From contig JAKUCV010004511.1 in assembly GCA_028386065.3 (NCBI GenBank), positions 167,123 to 231,122 on the forward strand: a DNA stretch of 64,000 nucleotides, given 5' to 3'. Source of the DNA: Turnera subulata. Its lineage: Eukaryota; Streptophyta; Magnoliopsida; Malpighiales; Passifloraceae. How positions within the stretch are numbered: position 1 is the first letter of the stretch; the number at the start of each line of letters is the position of its first letter. The notes beneath the pieces were generated by a model that saw only the letters and a program-made list of their open reading frames with translations, was not told the DNA's origin and ran no database searches. Shown here piece by piece: positions 1-10,194 of the stretch. Both the position numbers and the translations under genes were made by a program.

Positions 1-35
1 ATTTCGAGGTTGAAATTCTTTTAAGGTGGGTAGAC
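1..35 (+). other. 3' end of Ty3/gypsy internal region with polypurine tract
   Basis: The first bases read as the closing residues of a chromovirus-type pol (phe-glu-val-glu-ile-leu), followed by a purine run (TTTTAAGGTGGG) next to the LTR start TGTAACAGC. This is the usual 3' end of Tekay/Del-type elements, so the rest of the element should lie left of the window. Confidence 0.6.
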
Positions 36-372
36 TGTAACAGCCCGGGTAAAAATTTTAGATTTTTACCGGACTGTAAAAGTCTTTTTATCGTGATTTA
101 CTGTTGAATTAATCTTGGGTAATTAATTCAAGGTAAATCGGGCGTCGTTTTTCGAAACCGAGGGTTTTCCCCCGCTCGGGATTTTTCTGTGGATTTTTCG
201 GGCCAAAGTCGGTATTTTTTCGGGTCCCGGGATTCTCAGAAAAATCACACCAGAAAATAACTAAGGGGTATCAGTTATTTTCTGGTCCGGACTGGACTCG
301 CTCCATAATGCAGACAAGCTGCATTATTGGAGAATCACAGGTCGTACAGTGTTTGCACAGTATCATCACCGT

Positions 373-380
373 TTATATAA
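373..380 (+). promoter_or_regulatory. LTR TATA box
   Basis: TTATATAA lies directly before the purine-rich leader. The related solo LTR has TATAAAAAG at the equivalent place (41607-41615 on the minus strand). This is the likely U3/R boundary region. Confidence 0.5.
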
Positions 381-640
381 GGAAGAAGAAAGCAGGAGGA
401 GAGGAAGAAAGGAGAGAAAAAAAAAAGAGAGAAAAAAAGAAAAGAAAAAAAAAGAAAAGAAAAAGGAGAAAAGAAAAGAAAAGAAATAAATAAAAAAAAC
501 AGAAAAAATAGAAAAAAAAGAAATAGAGAGGGAGTAAAGAAAAAAAAAGAAAGAAAAAAAGAAATTCGGAAAATAGAAAAGAAAAGGGAGAAAAAAAAGA
601 AAATAGAAAAAAAGAAGAAAAAAAATAAATAAAACGGTGA
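381..640 (+). repeat. Polypurine tract in LTR leader
   Basis: About 260 bp are almost purely A and G on the plus strand. The matching minus-strand LTR shows the same tract as pyrimidines at 41376-41615, and copia element B has one at about 21395-21515. The long ORFs called here on either strand (Lys/Arg/Glu-rich or Phe/Leu/Ser-rich) are composition artefacts. Confidence 0.8.
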
Positions 641-682
641 ACAGTCGTCACCCCGGAGCCTCCCCCTGCCACTGTTCACGAG

Positions 683-1694
683 ATGAAGCTCTGGGCCGTG
701 TCTCGTCGCACCGCCGCCACCAGCCCCTTCTCCTCTCCGTCGCCGACCTGTTGCCGTCGCCCCCGAGTCCTTCCGTTCCACCGCCCATGGAGTTGCCCGC
801 CGCCGCGGCTGCACAACCCGTGAGGTGAGCCGCGTCCGACCCGTTTCATTTGGTCCGGTCGCATAGTCTTGGGTTGTGGGCTCTGTGTGGGTTGGGCCGA
901 ATGGTTGTTGGGCCAGGCTGGGCGTGGGCCTGTGTTCGGGTCTGCTACCTTGGTCTGGGCCGGTACTATTCATGGCCCAGTCCGATTTAATTTAAAAAAA
1001 CAAAATATATATATGTATTTATTTATTTTCTAGTATATAATTTTGGAAAAAAATTATATATTTATTTTGAGAAAATTATGGTCAATTTAATTCTGGTATT
1101 TTGAGAAAAATATAAATATACATACTTGGATAAATAATTAAGTTATGTTTTGGAAAACTATTATTAATTGGAAAAAAATATATATATACCATGAAAATAA
1201 TTTCTGAAAATTTAATATATGTATTATTTTCTCTGGAAAATTATGGTTGAGGAATATATATGTATATGTACTTTGGAAATTAAAGGTGATTATATTTTTT
1301 GTTGGAAAATATTATTATATATAGAAAAAGATAAATACTATATAAATATTTTCTGAAAATTATAAATAGGTTATTATTTTTCTGGAAAAATTATGGAGAT
1401 TATAATTTTGGAAAATTGTAACTAATTTACGAAAATATTTTTAAAAGAGTTTTAATTAAAGTATGGTACCGAAATTATATTCGGATATACGTACGGTATA
1501 ATATTTTCGGTAAAAGATGATAATAAAGGATATGAACCGGGATGGGGTATTTCGCAGTTTTGGCATCATAGTATACCGATTCTATGCATTTATGTGTATA
1601 TATTGTTTTGTGGTATAGGTTTTGATGTCGGACAGTTTCCCGAGGAGCCGGCGTCGGACCGGTCATTGTTTCCGGAGTTGAGTAATCGGCCAAG
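683..1694 (+). pseudogene. LTR-encoded two-exon ORF, broken copy
   Basis: Exon 1 would run 683-824 from an ATG, encoding an Arg/Pro/Ser-rich stretch, and stop at the donor consensus GTGAG|GTGAGC. Exon 2 (1619-1694) follows the acceptor GGTATAG and encodes a peptide with GQFPEEP; the next potential donor is CCAAG|GTGAGG. In the solo LTR copy the same exons join in frame. Here a TGA falls in the last complete codon of exon 1 (821-823), so this copy could not make the joined product. The function is unknown. Conservation across LTRs argues for a real transcript structure, but no transcript evidence is available. Confidence 0.4.
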
Positions 1695-1782
1695 GTGAGG
1701 ATGGATTTCCTTCTATATGTGCCTATATTACTCGGTTATTGAGTTTGATGTTGCATTTGCTGTGGTTTGCTATGGTTTGGTT

Positions 1783-2165
1783 CGGGATGTTTATCCCATG
1801 GTCGTGATTGTTGTCGGGATGTTTATCCCATGTTGGTTTTTGGATGTTTATCCTTGCGTCTCTCTGGTTTAAAGTATAATGGAATTAATAATAAATTGTG
1901 ATGAGGATGTCGATCCTTGATTTTGGACAGGGATGTCTATCCCGGTATTTTGGTTAGGGATGTTGATCCCTGTGATTTGATTTTGATGACGATAATATAA
2001 TTGTCACGTGGTAAGTAGTGGTACGACTCGATGGTTTAAGACTGTTTCGTGGTGGCCGTGACCTGGGTTACTTATGATAAGCATGTCTATGCTTGGGATG
2101 TCTATCCCGTGATTATTTTTGGGATGTCTATCCCTGGGTTCGTATTTTTGGGATGTCGATCCCTG
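1783..2165 (+). repeat. Array of GGGAT-N4-ATCCC hairpins
   Basis: About ten copies of a 14-bp inverted repeat (GGGAT, four variable bases such as GTTT, GTCT or GTCG, then ATCCC, with small variants) are spread through about 380 bp of LTR. The solo LTR has an equivalent array at 39661-40078. Confidence 0.8.
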
Positions 2166-2747
2166 GGTTCTCTGGATTTGGTCTGGCACCCGGAATGTGT
2201 TGATAACCAGGTCTGACCTCTAGCTTATCCGTGACGGGGTCCGGAAAGATAAAATTGGAAAATTGGATTTTATTTGAGTCTTTTCAGTCTTGGACCGGTT
2301 TTGGGTCTTGTCTTTTGATTTGGCCGTTTTTACTTGTTTTCGACTTGAGTAATTTATGGTGTGCATATTGATTGTCTATCCTTCGTCGGTGAGCACTTCG
2401 GACTCACCCCTCACCTGCGGGCTTTCATCTCGTAGGATGGACTATTTGCGGTACAAGTTTGGTGCATTCCAGAGAGGCCGCGACGTTATCCCTTGGACAG
2501 GGCTCGGATCCATAGTTTGCATCAGTGTCGCATACAGTGTCTTTGTGAGTTGTTAAGTCTTCCGCTGTGCATTATTTTTGCTATTAGTGGCCCATTGGGC
2601 CGGTTGAGTTATTATTGTTGTTTTTATTTTGGGCTGTTGAGCCCAGATATCTGTTGTATACACTGTATGCTGGGCTTTGTTGGGTTGGATTGTTACAGTT
2701 CCGGCACGTGTTTACTGTGTACGGTAAATACGGGTCGGGGCGTTTCA

Positions 2748-2925
2748 CAAATCGTCAAATTCTTCATCGAAATAAAAAAAGTTTCGGGAAGCTCTCTTAT
2801 TCCAAAAGGCCTATTCATTGGATAAGATTGACGGCAACTTTTTATTTTACTCGCCAACAGTGTCTCTTATTTTGTGGCAATGGGAGTTGCTGTCTCTTGG
2901 TCGAAGAGGTCAAAAAGTTGACCTT
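2748..2925. other. Unassigned unique-looking sequence
   Basis: This flanks the gypsy LTR and continues after the small transposon as 3202-3330. Short open stretches exist on both strands, but I recognise no protein. Nothing else is supportable here. Confidence 0.3.
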
Positions 2926-2935
2926 TTTTTTGATT

Positions 2936-3191
2936 GGATTAAAGCCTTTTTCCATCCTTGTGTTAGACCATAAAGTTGAAAGCCATCCTTGTATTGGTTT
3001 TGGTCTGTTTTCATCCCTCTGTCCATGGGTTTTGGCTTGTTTTCATCCCTCTAAATAGGCTAAAAAGGCGAATTCAAGGATGAAAATAACACAAAATTCA
3101 CAAATAGAGGGATTGAAACAAGCCAAAATCTAATAGAGGGATGACTTTCAACTTTGAGGTCTAATACAAGGATTAAAAAACACTTTATTCC
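2936..3191. mobile_element. MULE-like MITE with 9-10 bp target duplication
   Basis: Imperfect terminal inverted repeats start GGATTAAAG on the left and match the reverse complement of the right end (GGAATAAAG); they extend about 55 bp and include the shared TTGTGTTAGACC/TTGTATTAGACC block. The flanks repeat TTTTTTGATT (2926-2935 and 3192-3201). The 9-10 bp duplication suggests the Mutator superfamily. The element at 36704-37369 has related ends. Confidence 0.6.
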
Positions 3192-3330
3192 TTTTTTGAT
3201 TAGGCCATTGCATGAAAGCATCAAGATCGCTCTCACTTAGATTTGCCGGCAAGTAAACGTGTATACGAATCGGAATGAGAGTAATTCCAAATCGCTCTGG
3301 TCGCCAATGTCATTCGTTGTGCCACAGTAT

Positions 3331-4171
3331 TTTGTAAAAAAAATAAATTAATATATTATTACTCATTATTTTAAAAAAATATACTATTTAAATATTATTA
3401 TATTCTTAATTGATAAGTCATGAATTTCATTAAAAAAAATTTTCATATTCTAAACTCACTCTTATATTAATTGATTGTCAATGTCAAAAGATTTATATCA
3501 TTAAATAAGTTAAATAAAGAAAATAAATTTTAGTCTTTTTATATTCCTATGTAACTTAAATAAGTTATCAAAAAAAAACAAAAGATTTGGATAAATAAAG
3601 AAAATCTAGATAAATATAGAAAAGAATCTATATATATATATATATATATATGTATATGTATATGCATATGTATATATAATGTAAGACCTAAATTTGGGTG
3701 TATGCTATTAATGTTATCTTAATCAAATGGTTTCTTGATATCTCATAAATAATGACTTAAAAGGATTAAAATAAATAAAAAAGATCATAGATAACAAAGA
3801 GACTATTCAAATTAATTCTATTCTATCTCAAAACACTTCATAATTCAATTTTCGTTTATCTTTTCGAGCAGGAGAATTACGTGTTGCGGGAGGAGAAGAG
3901 AAAACAGAAGCAACCCTTCATGAACCATAATCAAGGCTATTAATTATGGTTCTTGATTGCTAATTTTTTCCAGCAAAAAATTGATGCACTATAATTTAGC
4001 TTATAAATTCTATTTCTTTTTCGCTACCTGTTCCTATTATGTTTCGCCTCATACTCCCTTTGTAGAAAAGAACAGAGAAGAGAGAGAGTAGAGGAGAAAG
4101 GAGAGAGAGTAAAACGAAGACAGAAATTAAATTCATTTAGCAAAACCAAAAAAACCAAAAGAAGAGAAAGG
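3331..4171. other. AT-rich sequence and 5' flank of proteasome pseudogene
   Basis: Mostly A/T with a dinucleotide run at 3634-3680. From about 3840 it becomes the flank of the pseudogene, including a GA-rich leader-like stretch (4065-4125). No other feature is visible. Confidence 0.4.
3634..3680. repeat. (TA)n microsatellite
   Basis: An alternating TA run continues into TATG/CATATG variants. Confidence 0.85.
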
Positions 4172-4535
4172 ATGAGCAGCATTGGCACAGGCTATGATCT
4201 GTCGGTCACCACTTTCTCACCCGACAGCCGCATATTCTAGATCGAATACACCGCTACAGCCATCGACAACAGTGGGTACCCCTCCACTCTCTTTCTTCTC
4301 TGTTGTTTTTTTGTTTGCTTCTTCTTACTTTTGTTTTGATAATTTTTCAACTCTTTGATTTCCTCTCCTTGCAGTACTGTGGTGATTGGGATCAAGTGCG
4401 ACGAGAATAGTTTTACCTCCTAATTCTTCTTTATTTTTGTTTTGGAGTTTTTTCAACTCTTTGATTTTTTCTCCTTGCAGTACTGTGATTGGGATCAAGT
4501 GTGAGGAGAAGAATTTTACCTCCTAATAGCACGGA
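4172..4535 (+). pseudogene. PAG1: 20S proteasome subunit alpha-7/alpha-type-3 (PAG1-like), truncated pseudogene
   Basis: From the ATG at 4172 the reading MSSIGTGYDLSVTTFSPD matches the conserved N-terminus of the plant proteasome alpha subunit PAG1, part of the outer ring of the 20S core. An in-frame TAG replaces the expected Gln before IEYTA. Exon 1 ends near 4275 at AGTGG|GTACCC. A pyrimidine-rich intron with TTGCAG precedes exon 2, which begins TVVIGIKC. The end of the intron and exon 2 are duplicated in tandem (roughly 4325-4433 and 4434-4535), and the second copy reads TVIGIKCEEK. Everything after this short second exon is missing. Retained introns mean this is a DNA-level duplicate and not a retrocopy. 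The gene identity rests on the N-terminal motif and is fairly firm. Confidence 0.75.
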
Positions 4536-4580
4536 AGGCAGAGCAACTTCGCAACCAACTTGACCTCCCCCACCCATGCT

Positions 4581-4849
4581 CAGGGGCGGATATAAGGGGG
4601 AGCAAGGGAAGCCAGGCCCGCCCTAGGATCTGAATTTATACATATATGGTAACAAAATTTCATAAGTTACAGGGTGGTCTAGTGGAAGGTTTCTCATTGT
4701 ACAAAGATTTGGCCCGGGTTCGAGTCTTGTCATGGTAATTTTCCTTACTTTTTTTCCCTTCTTTTCTGATACAAGAAATTTCAGTCCCTATTAACCTAAT
4801 AGTATTATGTTTTGGCCCCCCCTAAATTTATTTTCCAGATCCGCCCCTG
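4581..4849. mobile_element. hAT-type MITE containing a tRNA-like promoter core
   Basis: Terminal inverted repeats CAGGGGCGGAT...ATCCGCCCCTG are flanked by an 8-bp duplication with one mismatch (CCCATGCT at 4573-4580, CCCATGAT at 4850-4857), typical of hAT elements. Inside, GGTCTAGTGGAAGG (about 4675-4688) and GGGTTCGAGTC (about 4716-4726) look like tRNA A and B boxes at a plausible spacing. Confidence 0.7.
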
Positions 4850-4889
4850 CCCATGATCGTGCTTTCCCTCCACTGGTCTGTCGCCGCAA

Positions 4890-6125
4890 GTAGACGACTC
4901 TATAAGCATCTTATTTTTACAACAGTTAACACCATAGCCAGTCTTAACAGAGTATTGACCTAAGAGGGAGAATGCCAAAGTAGAATATCTAGAGGGAGCC
5001 TTGCACCAATAGGGATAATTTTGATTAATGAAGCTTCCTTAGAGGAGAAAATGGAGTCTATGAGCTGGTACTTCCAATCCGTATGGTCCTCACATAAAAG
5101 GTCAGATTCCTTTGCATCTTCCTCTAGACCAGCCACTAGAGAGGTGATCATAAAATTTTCTTTTCTTAGTATCCAACTATCTCGTCAAATATGAACATTG
5201 TGCCCGTTACGAATCGGCCATTGAAGACCTTTTTCCAAGATAAACTTCGCTTATGGATACTCCTCCATGTGCAGCTTGGGTTCGTATCCGCTAACGCTTC
5301 CATAAAAAGAGGCTCATGAAAGTATCTGGCTTTAAGAATGCGGTTGATAAGGCTGTCCTTATTGGAGATGAGACACCATTCCTGCTTAGCAAGAAAAGTT
5401 AGATTAAAGTCTTCCAAGACCCTAAAACCCAAACCTCCAAAAGCTTTCCTCAGACACAGCTTCTTCCATACCAACCAATGGATTTTTCTTCTCCCATCCC
5501 TATGGCCCCCACCAGAATTTTCGAAAAAGAACTTCCATCTCGTAACATATAGATTGTGGTAACAAGAAACCATGATTATTAAACCCGGCCCAGCCATTGA
5601 CCCATTTCAGTGGTCGGGTCGCGGTTTTAGAGGTCTAACCGGGGTCCAATCGGGTCTGACTAATAGTAGTAAAAATATATAAATTTTGTAATAAAAGTCC
5701 AACCAAAGGTTTGATCATGGTCTGACCAAGATAATATTTTGAAATCTTTGACTTTTGACCCGGAAAAAAACAGAAATAGGTCAATAAAACCGGAAAACCC
5801 GAAGAACCCGTCATGACCCGACTAGTTTTTTGGAGGATACAACCCGGAGGGATAAAAACCCCAGATTTGTCTCTGGCTCATGGTTACCCTGGTTCAACCG
5901 GCCAGGCCGGTCCGGGTATGAATGCAAGAAACTGCTCATGGCATAATTAGGCACTACCTACACTACTACTTTAATAAACAATTCTCTTCCAGCATCATAA
6001 AGGAATTTCTCCTTCAACTATCCCATGTTTTTCACTAGTCGATCACGCACAGTAGCAAAAGTTAGCTTCTTTGATCTTCCCACCATTGCTGGTAGACTTA
6101 GATATCTGTCAAAAGTGTCAACAAC
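4890..6125 (-). pseudogene. LINE ORF2 remnant (RT C-terminus and RNase H/zf-RVT linker)
   Basis: Read on the minus strand from 6125 down, the fragment shows YLSLPAMVGRSKK, KEKFLYDAGRELFIK, then FLLPQSICYEMEV, KIHWLVWKKLC, GGLGFRVLEDFN and AKQEWCL, then IIPIGARLPLDILLW and finally GQYSVKTGYG near 4890. These are the conserved blocks after the RT catalytic core of plant L1-like LINEs. The reading changes frame several times, and a separate insertion of about 350 bp splits it near 5575-5930. Only about a third of ORF2 remains and the catalytic site is absent. It is a dead fragment. Confidence 0.8.
5578..5930. mobile_element. Insertion splitting the LINE remnant
   Basis: GC-richer sequence with repeated GACCCG, CCGG and GGGTC words interrupts LINE homology between the FLLPQS block and the REL block. 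I see no clean terminal repeats or target duplication, so the class is unknown. Confidence 0.4.
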
Positions 6126-6129
6126 CTTA

Positions 6130-7101
6130 GACGAAATTAGACTCTAGGCACATATAAAGCTCTCCTAGATTGGGCAGAAAGCAGAAAGAATTATCCAGAA
6201 CGTTTTAGAAGAGCCCAGAGTCTAATTTTGTCTTCTACATATCAAAAATTGGGAATTGAGCATTATAAATAGACCCCTAGGGTTTTCCAAAGAAAAGGGG
6301 AACTAGGGTTATGGAATGGTGGCAAGATACGTAACTGACTAAGTCGGTGCTGAATTCATGCACAATTGGGCCAACTTTAAATAATTACTGCTTCTAATCC
6401 TTTAGGACAAAAATTACAAGCTTTATATCTTTAGAAAGCCTTAAGAGTCTAGTTTCATCTCCAACCAGTTTCATGTCAATTGGATTTCTAGATCTCCCGA
6501 AATCACTAATTAAGTGGGCTATGCTCACTGCAGGAAAAAATTTCCAAAACAAGTACACATGACTGTCAACGCCGAGCGGTCATCGCGACATGACCGCCAC
6601 GACCTGGCGGACTTCCCTGTTCACGCTCTTCCTATTTTGTCCGGGTTTTCCTTAATTTGATGCCAACTTTTTTCTTTCGCGTAAGTTTGGGATTCTCTGC
6701 CTAGAAATTCCTTAGCTTATACTCCAAGAACCTCAATTATATTCATGTATCAAATTTGGTTGTTCACAAGGCCTCTATACGGGGAGATAAACCCTAGGAA
6801 GGAGGAAAATCCTAGAAAAGGGAGGAAAGAAACTCGCCTCATAACAAGAGAAAACCCGACTAATTCAGGAGTTTAGTTTTAATTTGATCTTAATCCTTTA
6901 TATTTTTTACATAAGTATGGATATTAGTTATATTTAAAATAATTTTTAATAACATTTAGCTCAAATAATTAGTCGCAATTATTTGCAAATCCACTTATCA
7001 CATACCACACTCATAACACCAAAATCTAAGTCTACCTTTTAATCATTTTTTCTCCTGAAAATAAATATGGCAGCTATATTGAGCGCAAACTAAAAGGATA
7101 A
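6130..7101. other. Possible degraded LTR or other repeat
   Basis: The stretch holds a TATAAATAGACCC promoter-like motif (about 6265) followed by a leader-like region. Its general look recalls gypsy LTR remnants, but I find no TG...CA ends, partner LTR or coding sequence. Confidence 0.25.
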
Positions 7102-7114
7102 GTTAAATCAATGC

Positions 7115-7313
7115 TGCCAACAAGGATTGACTTAGTTGGTTGAGTTTTAGTAAGCACTCCCATTAAGTTGAGAGTTCGAACCCCACCGACCTTCCCTCTT
7201 AGTGGGTAATCTATAAATACCACTGTAAGCGCTCGCTGAGCCCGGTGGTTTGTCCTGGCCGTGGACTGGGGGAACCTCCCCTCAACCTAAACTTTTCTTT
7301 ACCAAAAAAAAAG
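7115..7313 (+). mobile_element. SINE, tRNA-derived, with 13-bp target duplication
   Basis: An A-box-like TTAGTTGGTTGAGT and a B-box GAGAGTTCGAACCCC lie near the left end, and the element ends in an A run. The exact flanking repeat GTTAAATCAATGC (7102-7114 and 7314-7326) marks a target-primed insertion. It is complete, plus-oriented, about 200 bp and non-coding; mobilisation would depend on a LINE. Confidence 0.85.
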
Positions 7314-7326
7314 GTTAAATCAATGC

Positions 7327-7727
7327 CCAAGATAAGTTGCAATAGGAGTAGATTCTTATCAGGTATCAAAGACTAATTAGTATTAGGAAGAGACTAAAAT
7401 TACACAAAACCATAACACATTTATCAACAACAACTAGACATTGAAACTTGAAATTGGATAATTCGCAAATCAATTTATATAGTGCGATTTAGAAAGCCAA
7501 ATTAACCTGAACTAAAATAAAAAAAATAAAAATAAAGACAATAATATATTGATAATATTAAATCTACAAAAAGTTGGGAAAATTTGGAAGAGAACACAAA
7601 ACCCAAAAAACAACAAGAAGAAAAAGGAATTGTCAAGTAGGAAGAGGCTACCAAACAAGACATATTAGATTATTAGGTTTCTTAAGACTCGCCAAATTAT
7701 TTGTTTCAAATAGGCTATTAAATTTTG
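7327..7727. other. AT-rich intergenic sequence
   Basis: Nothing recognisable on either strand. Confidence 0.3.
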
Positions 7728-7735
7728 GGTTACAA

Positions 7736-8290
7736 TTAGGGGTGAGCATTCGAGAATTTGAATTGGAATATGTAATTTTTAGTATGGAATTCGGGACGCC
7801 GAAATTGTCAAAACCTCTATCCATACTGAATTCCAAATTTCCAAATTTTAATTTGGATAATTTGGGATAGTTCCAATCATCCCGAATTTGTTACATTTTC
7901 TTTAATACACTTACAAACTTACACAATCTAAAAATTTTCCAAAGTTACATAATCTAAAAAATTTTGAACTATGTATTTTCTAATTTTATCTTGAAATGAT
8001 TTAACAAGTATAAACTAATACTAAAGTATAAAAACAAAAATAAAAGCATTCCGTTGCAAACTTAGAAAGCATATCCTCAAAGTTGTAAATTAAAACGACG
8101 CCGTTTTGTTAAAAAAATTTTGGGATTCCAAAATTTTTGGAATCCCTGTCCACTCCAAACCCAAATTGTAATTTGTGATTGTTCGTACCAAATTTTAATG
8201 CTTAATTGGACAATTTAAAACTCCAAATTTAGTTTTATTTGGATTCGAGATTCAGAATTTTTGGATTGTTGGGGATTGGTGTGTACCCCT
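7736..8290. mobile_element. Non-autonomous hAT element
   Basis: Left end TTAGGGGTGAGCA, right end TGTGTACCCCT, flanked by GGTTACAA (7728-7735) and TGTTACAA (8291-8298), a 7/8 match typical of hAT target duplications. The terminus matches that of the intact 1-kb element at 22344-23366. The interior is AT-rich with no transposase. Confidence 0.6.
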
Positions 8291-8410
8291 TGTTACAAAA
8301 TAGGAGGATAAACTTTTCTAAAAATTTTCAATGTAAGCAAAATATGTCAACTGATTTTATTGGCAGCAAAAAAGCGAACACAACAGCTAAGATATAGTAA
8401 AGAGAACTAG

Positions 8411-8680
8411 TTAGTTAACCTGATCAATAGCAGAAGGGTTCTTTCCTTGGCTTAGAGCCTTCTTTACAAACGACATGAACGCCTGCATGTTGTACATGCT
8501 CAGACCGAAATAATACTCCAGCATCCTTGCCCTCTCGCCACACATGTTTGCAAGGATGTCTTTCCTCCTCGGGTTGCTTGAGAGCTCATATGCCAACAGA
8601 AGGCCACGATCAAACCAATCACCAAAGTGACCAGTAGCTTCCTCATTGGTAGAGACGATACTATTTATCCACTAACACAG
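8411..8680 (-). pseudogene. Fragment resembling a CHASE-domain exon of a cytokinin-receptor histidine kinase
   Basis: The minus strand encodes NPRRKDILANMCGERARMLE and, after a diverged stretch, GKNPSAIDQ. These blocks resemble part of the extracellular cytokinin-binding CHASE domain of AHK-type receptors. After SAIDQ the sequence reads CAG|GTTAAC, a plausible exon-intron junction, and upstream the frame stays open through an STNEEATGHFGDWFDRG segment that I cannot place. Only one exon is visible, with no transmembrane, kinase or receiver parts nearby. The call rests on my memory of the family motif. Confidence 0.5.
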
Positions 8681-9004
8681 CTACAAATTATCCTAATAAG
8701 CACAAGTAAAGAAGAATATCAAAGTAGATCCAAAAACAATTTGAGTAGAATAGTAATCCAATATCCTGACACTTCAGTTTCTTGAAGTGTTTGGTCTAAG
8801 ATAAGCAGAAGGAGGGGACGTGTCCTGTAAGGCTTGAGAATTTTACCTTGTAGTGGATTTTCCTCTCCCCGTTCAATTTCAGTGGTTCTTCCTAATTTTT
8901 AATTGGTTCAGCTGTCTTCGGACCTTGCGACTTGAAAGAAATAACAAAATTTTCAACAACGTAGTTGCCAAAGCAGAGACAACTGAGTTACTACCAACCT
9001 CCTG
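8681..9004. other. Intergenic sequence, nothing recognised
   Basis: No ORF, RNA or terminal-repeat structure that I can support. Confidence 0.3.
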
Positions 9005-9205
9005 CTAAAATAGTCGTTCACTATTTTTGTGTGGGATTATTCTAAATACAGATTAAATGCAATATGAGGACCCCATGGTCGAACAAGATAGTCAATTCCC
9101 TGCCTATAAATAAAAAGACTCATGGGTCTCATATTGCATTTAACCTGTATTTGGAATAATCATTCACAAAATAGTGGACGACGATTTACTTGCCAACCTC
9201 TCGCC
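9005..9205. mobile_element. Foldback MITE
   Basis: Two arms of about 70 bp are inverted copies: AAATGCAATATGAG on the left against CTCATATTGCATTT on the right, extending outward through the AATAGTCGTTCACTATTTT / AAAATAGTGGACGACG blocks. A loop of about 50 bp lies between. A further partial copy of the arm end follows at about 9195-9225. Confidence 0.6.
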
Positions 9206-9225
9206 AAAATAGTCGTCCACCTTTA

Positions 9226-9900
9226 GAGAGGAATTTTTGCAAAGGATTTTTTTTCCCCTCACCATTGTGACGGATTTTGTAATGGATCTATATGACTTAT
9301 ATTTTTTTGCAAAATATATGTCTGCAATTCACTAAAAAATTTCAAGCCTAAATTATATAAATTCTAGATTAAGTAAGTCTAATTTGGATTTTTCTTTCTG
9401 TATTTTATTTATCTTTTTATTTCAAGGAATTTACTTATTTATAAAAAATTTATTACCATTATTATAATTAGAGTCACAAATATTTTAATATTGTTGGTAT
9501 ATTATTTTATAGATGACCTATAAATATTTATTGTTGGCCTTTAAGAATAATTTCTAGCTTAAGCAACTAACAACTTTGGACATTCTCGAACAAGTCATGA
9601 GCCCTTCTGGGAAATTGTTGCTTCGCTGCAGGAAGTTGCAATAAAAACATTAGAGAGCTACTGTACACCCAAGCTCCTCTCCTAATTAAATGAACAACTA
9701 GGGTGATACGCCACTCCATTTTGCAGCCAGAGCTGGAATGCTCTAGCTGGAGACAACTGAAGCTTTGTTCCATTGTAATTCTTTGTGATCAAATACAACT
9801 GAAGAAAGCAAATCACTTGGTGAGGATTAAGAATGAGGTGGATAACACTACTTTGCGTGATGCAGTGATCGTTGGAGCCATGAAATAGTACAACGTCAAG
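9226..9900. other. Intergenic sequence, nothing recognised
   Basis: AT-rich to 9545; then a more balanced stretch (9560-9890) with short ORFs on both strands that match nothing I know. Confidence 0.3.
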
Positions 9901-9996
9901 TTGTTGCTATAATATATAGGACACATCGTAGCATGTGTCCTATTAGTTTCTGCTGACACTTAAAAAAGATGTGTCCTATATATTATAGCGACAAAG
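9901..9996. mobile_element. Very short inverted-repeat element
   Basis: A 27-bp inverted repeat beginning TTGTTGCTATAATATATAGG (right arm, with one mismatch, ending CTATATATTATAGCGACAA) encloses about 40 bp. A secondary GTGTCCTAT/ATAGGACAC pair lies inside. About 95 bp in all. Confidence 0.55.
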
Positions 9997-10194
9997 CAAG
10001 AAAATCTCTATTACATTTGGCAGTTGAGGCTGATAATGCAGAGACATTGACTTATAATTAATCGTAATTAATCATATTTTTACTCCAGTGAATTAATTTG
10101 ATCTACTACCACTTAATTACGTTGTCTTTGTTTATTAAAGCTGTTGCTCCTAAACTGTTGCATGCCAAGGATAATAGTTTCTAAATTTCATCTA

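Larger units (their letters stand above)
36..2747 (+). repeat. Ty3/gypsy 3' LTR (about 2.7 kb)
   Basis: The segment begins TGTAACAGCCCGGG and ends GGGGCGTTTCA, giving TG...CA ends. It has a reverse-complement relative at 39066-41942 and a more diverged one at 61921-64000, which fixes the limits. In order it holds a TATA box (373-380), a long purine tract, a GC-rich exon-like block with a splice-donor consensus, an AT-rich stretch, a second exon-like block (1619-1694) and an array of GGGAT-N4-ATCCC hairpins. The base after position 2747 is ordinary flank. Confidence 0.85.

Noticed and set aside
335..973. Long minus-strand ORF of 212 codons, rich in Phe/Leu/Ser
   Set aside because: It is the reverse reading of the LTR purine tract; composition, not a gene.
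2493..3058. Overlapping ORFs of 110 and 147 codons crossing the LTR edge
   Set aside because: They read across the LTR boundary and into a MITE, so they are chance frames.
4673..4727. A functional tRNA gene
   Set aside because: A and B box-like motifs are present but no cloverleaf with acceptor and anticodon stems can be drawn, and it lies in a MITE.
5338..5562. Plus-strand ORF of 74 codons
   Set aside because: It lies antisense to well-matched LINE RT blocks and has no recognisable content.
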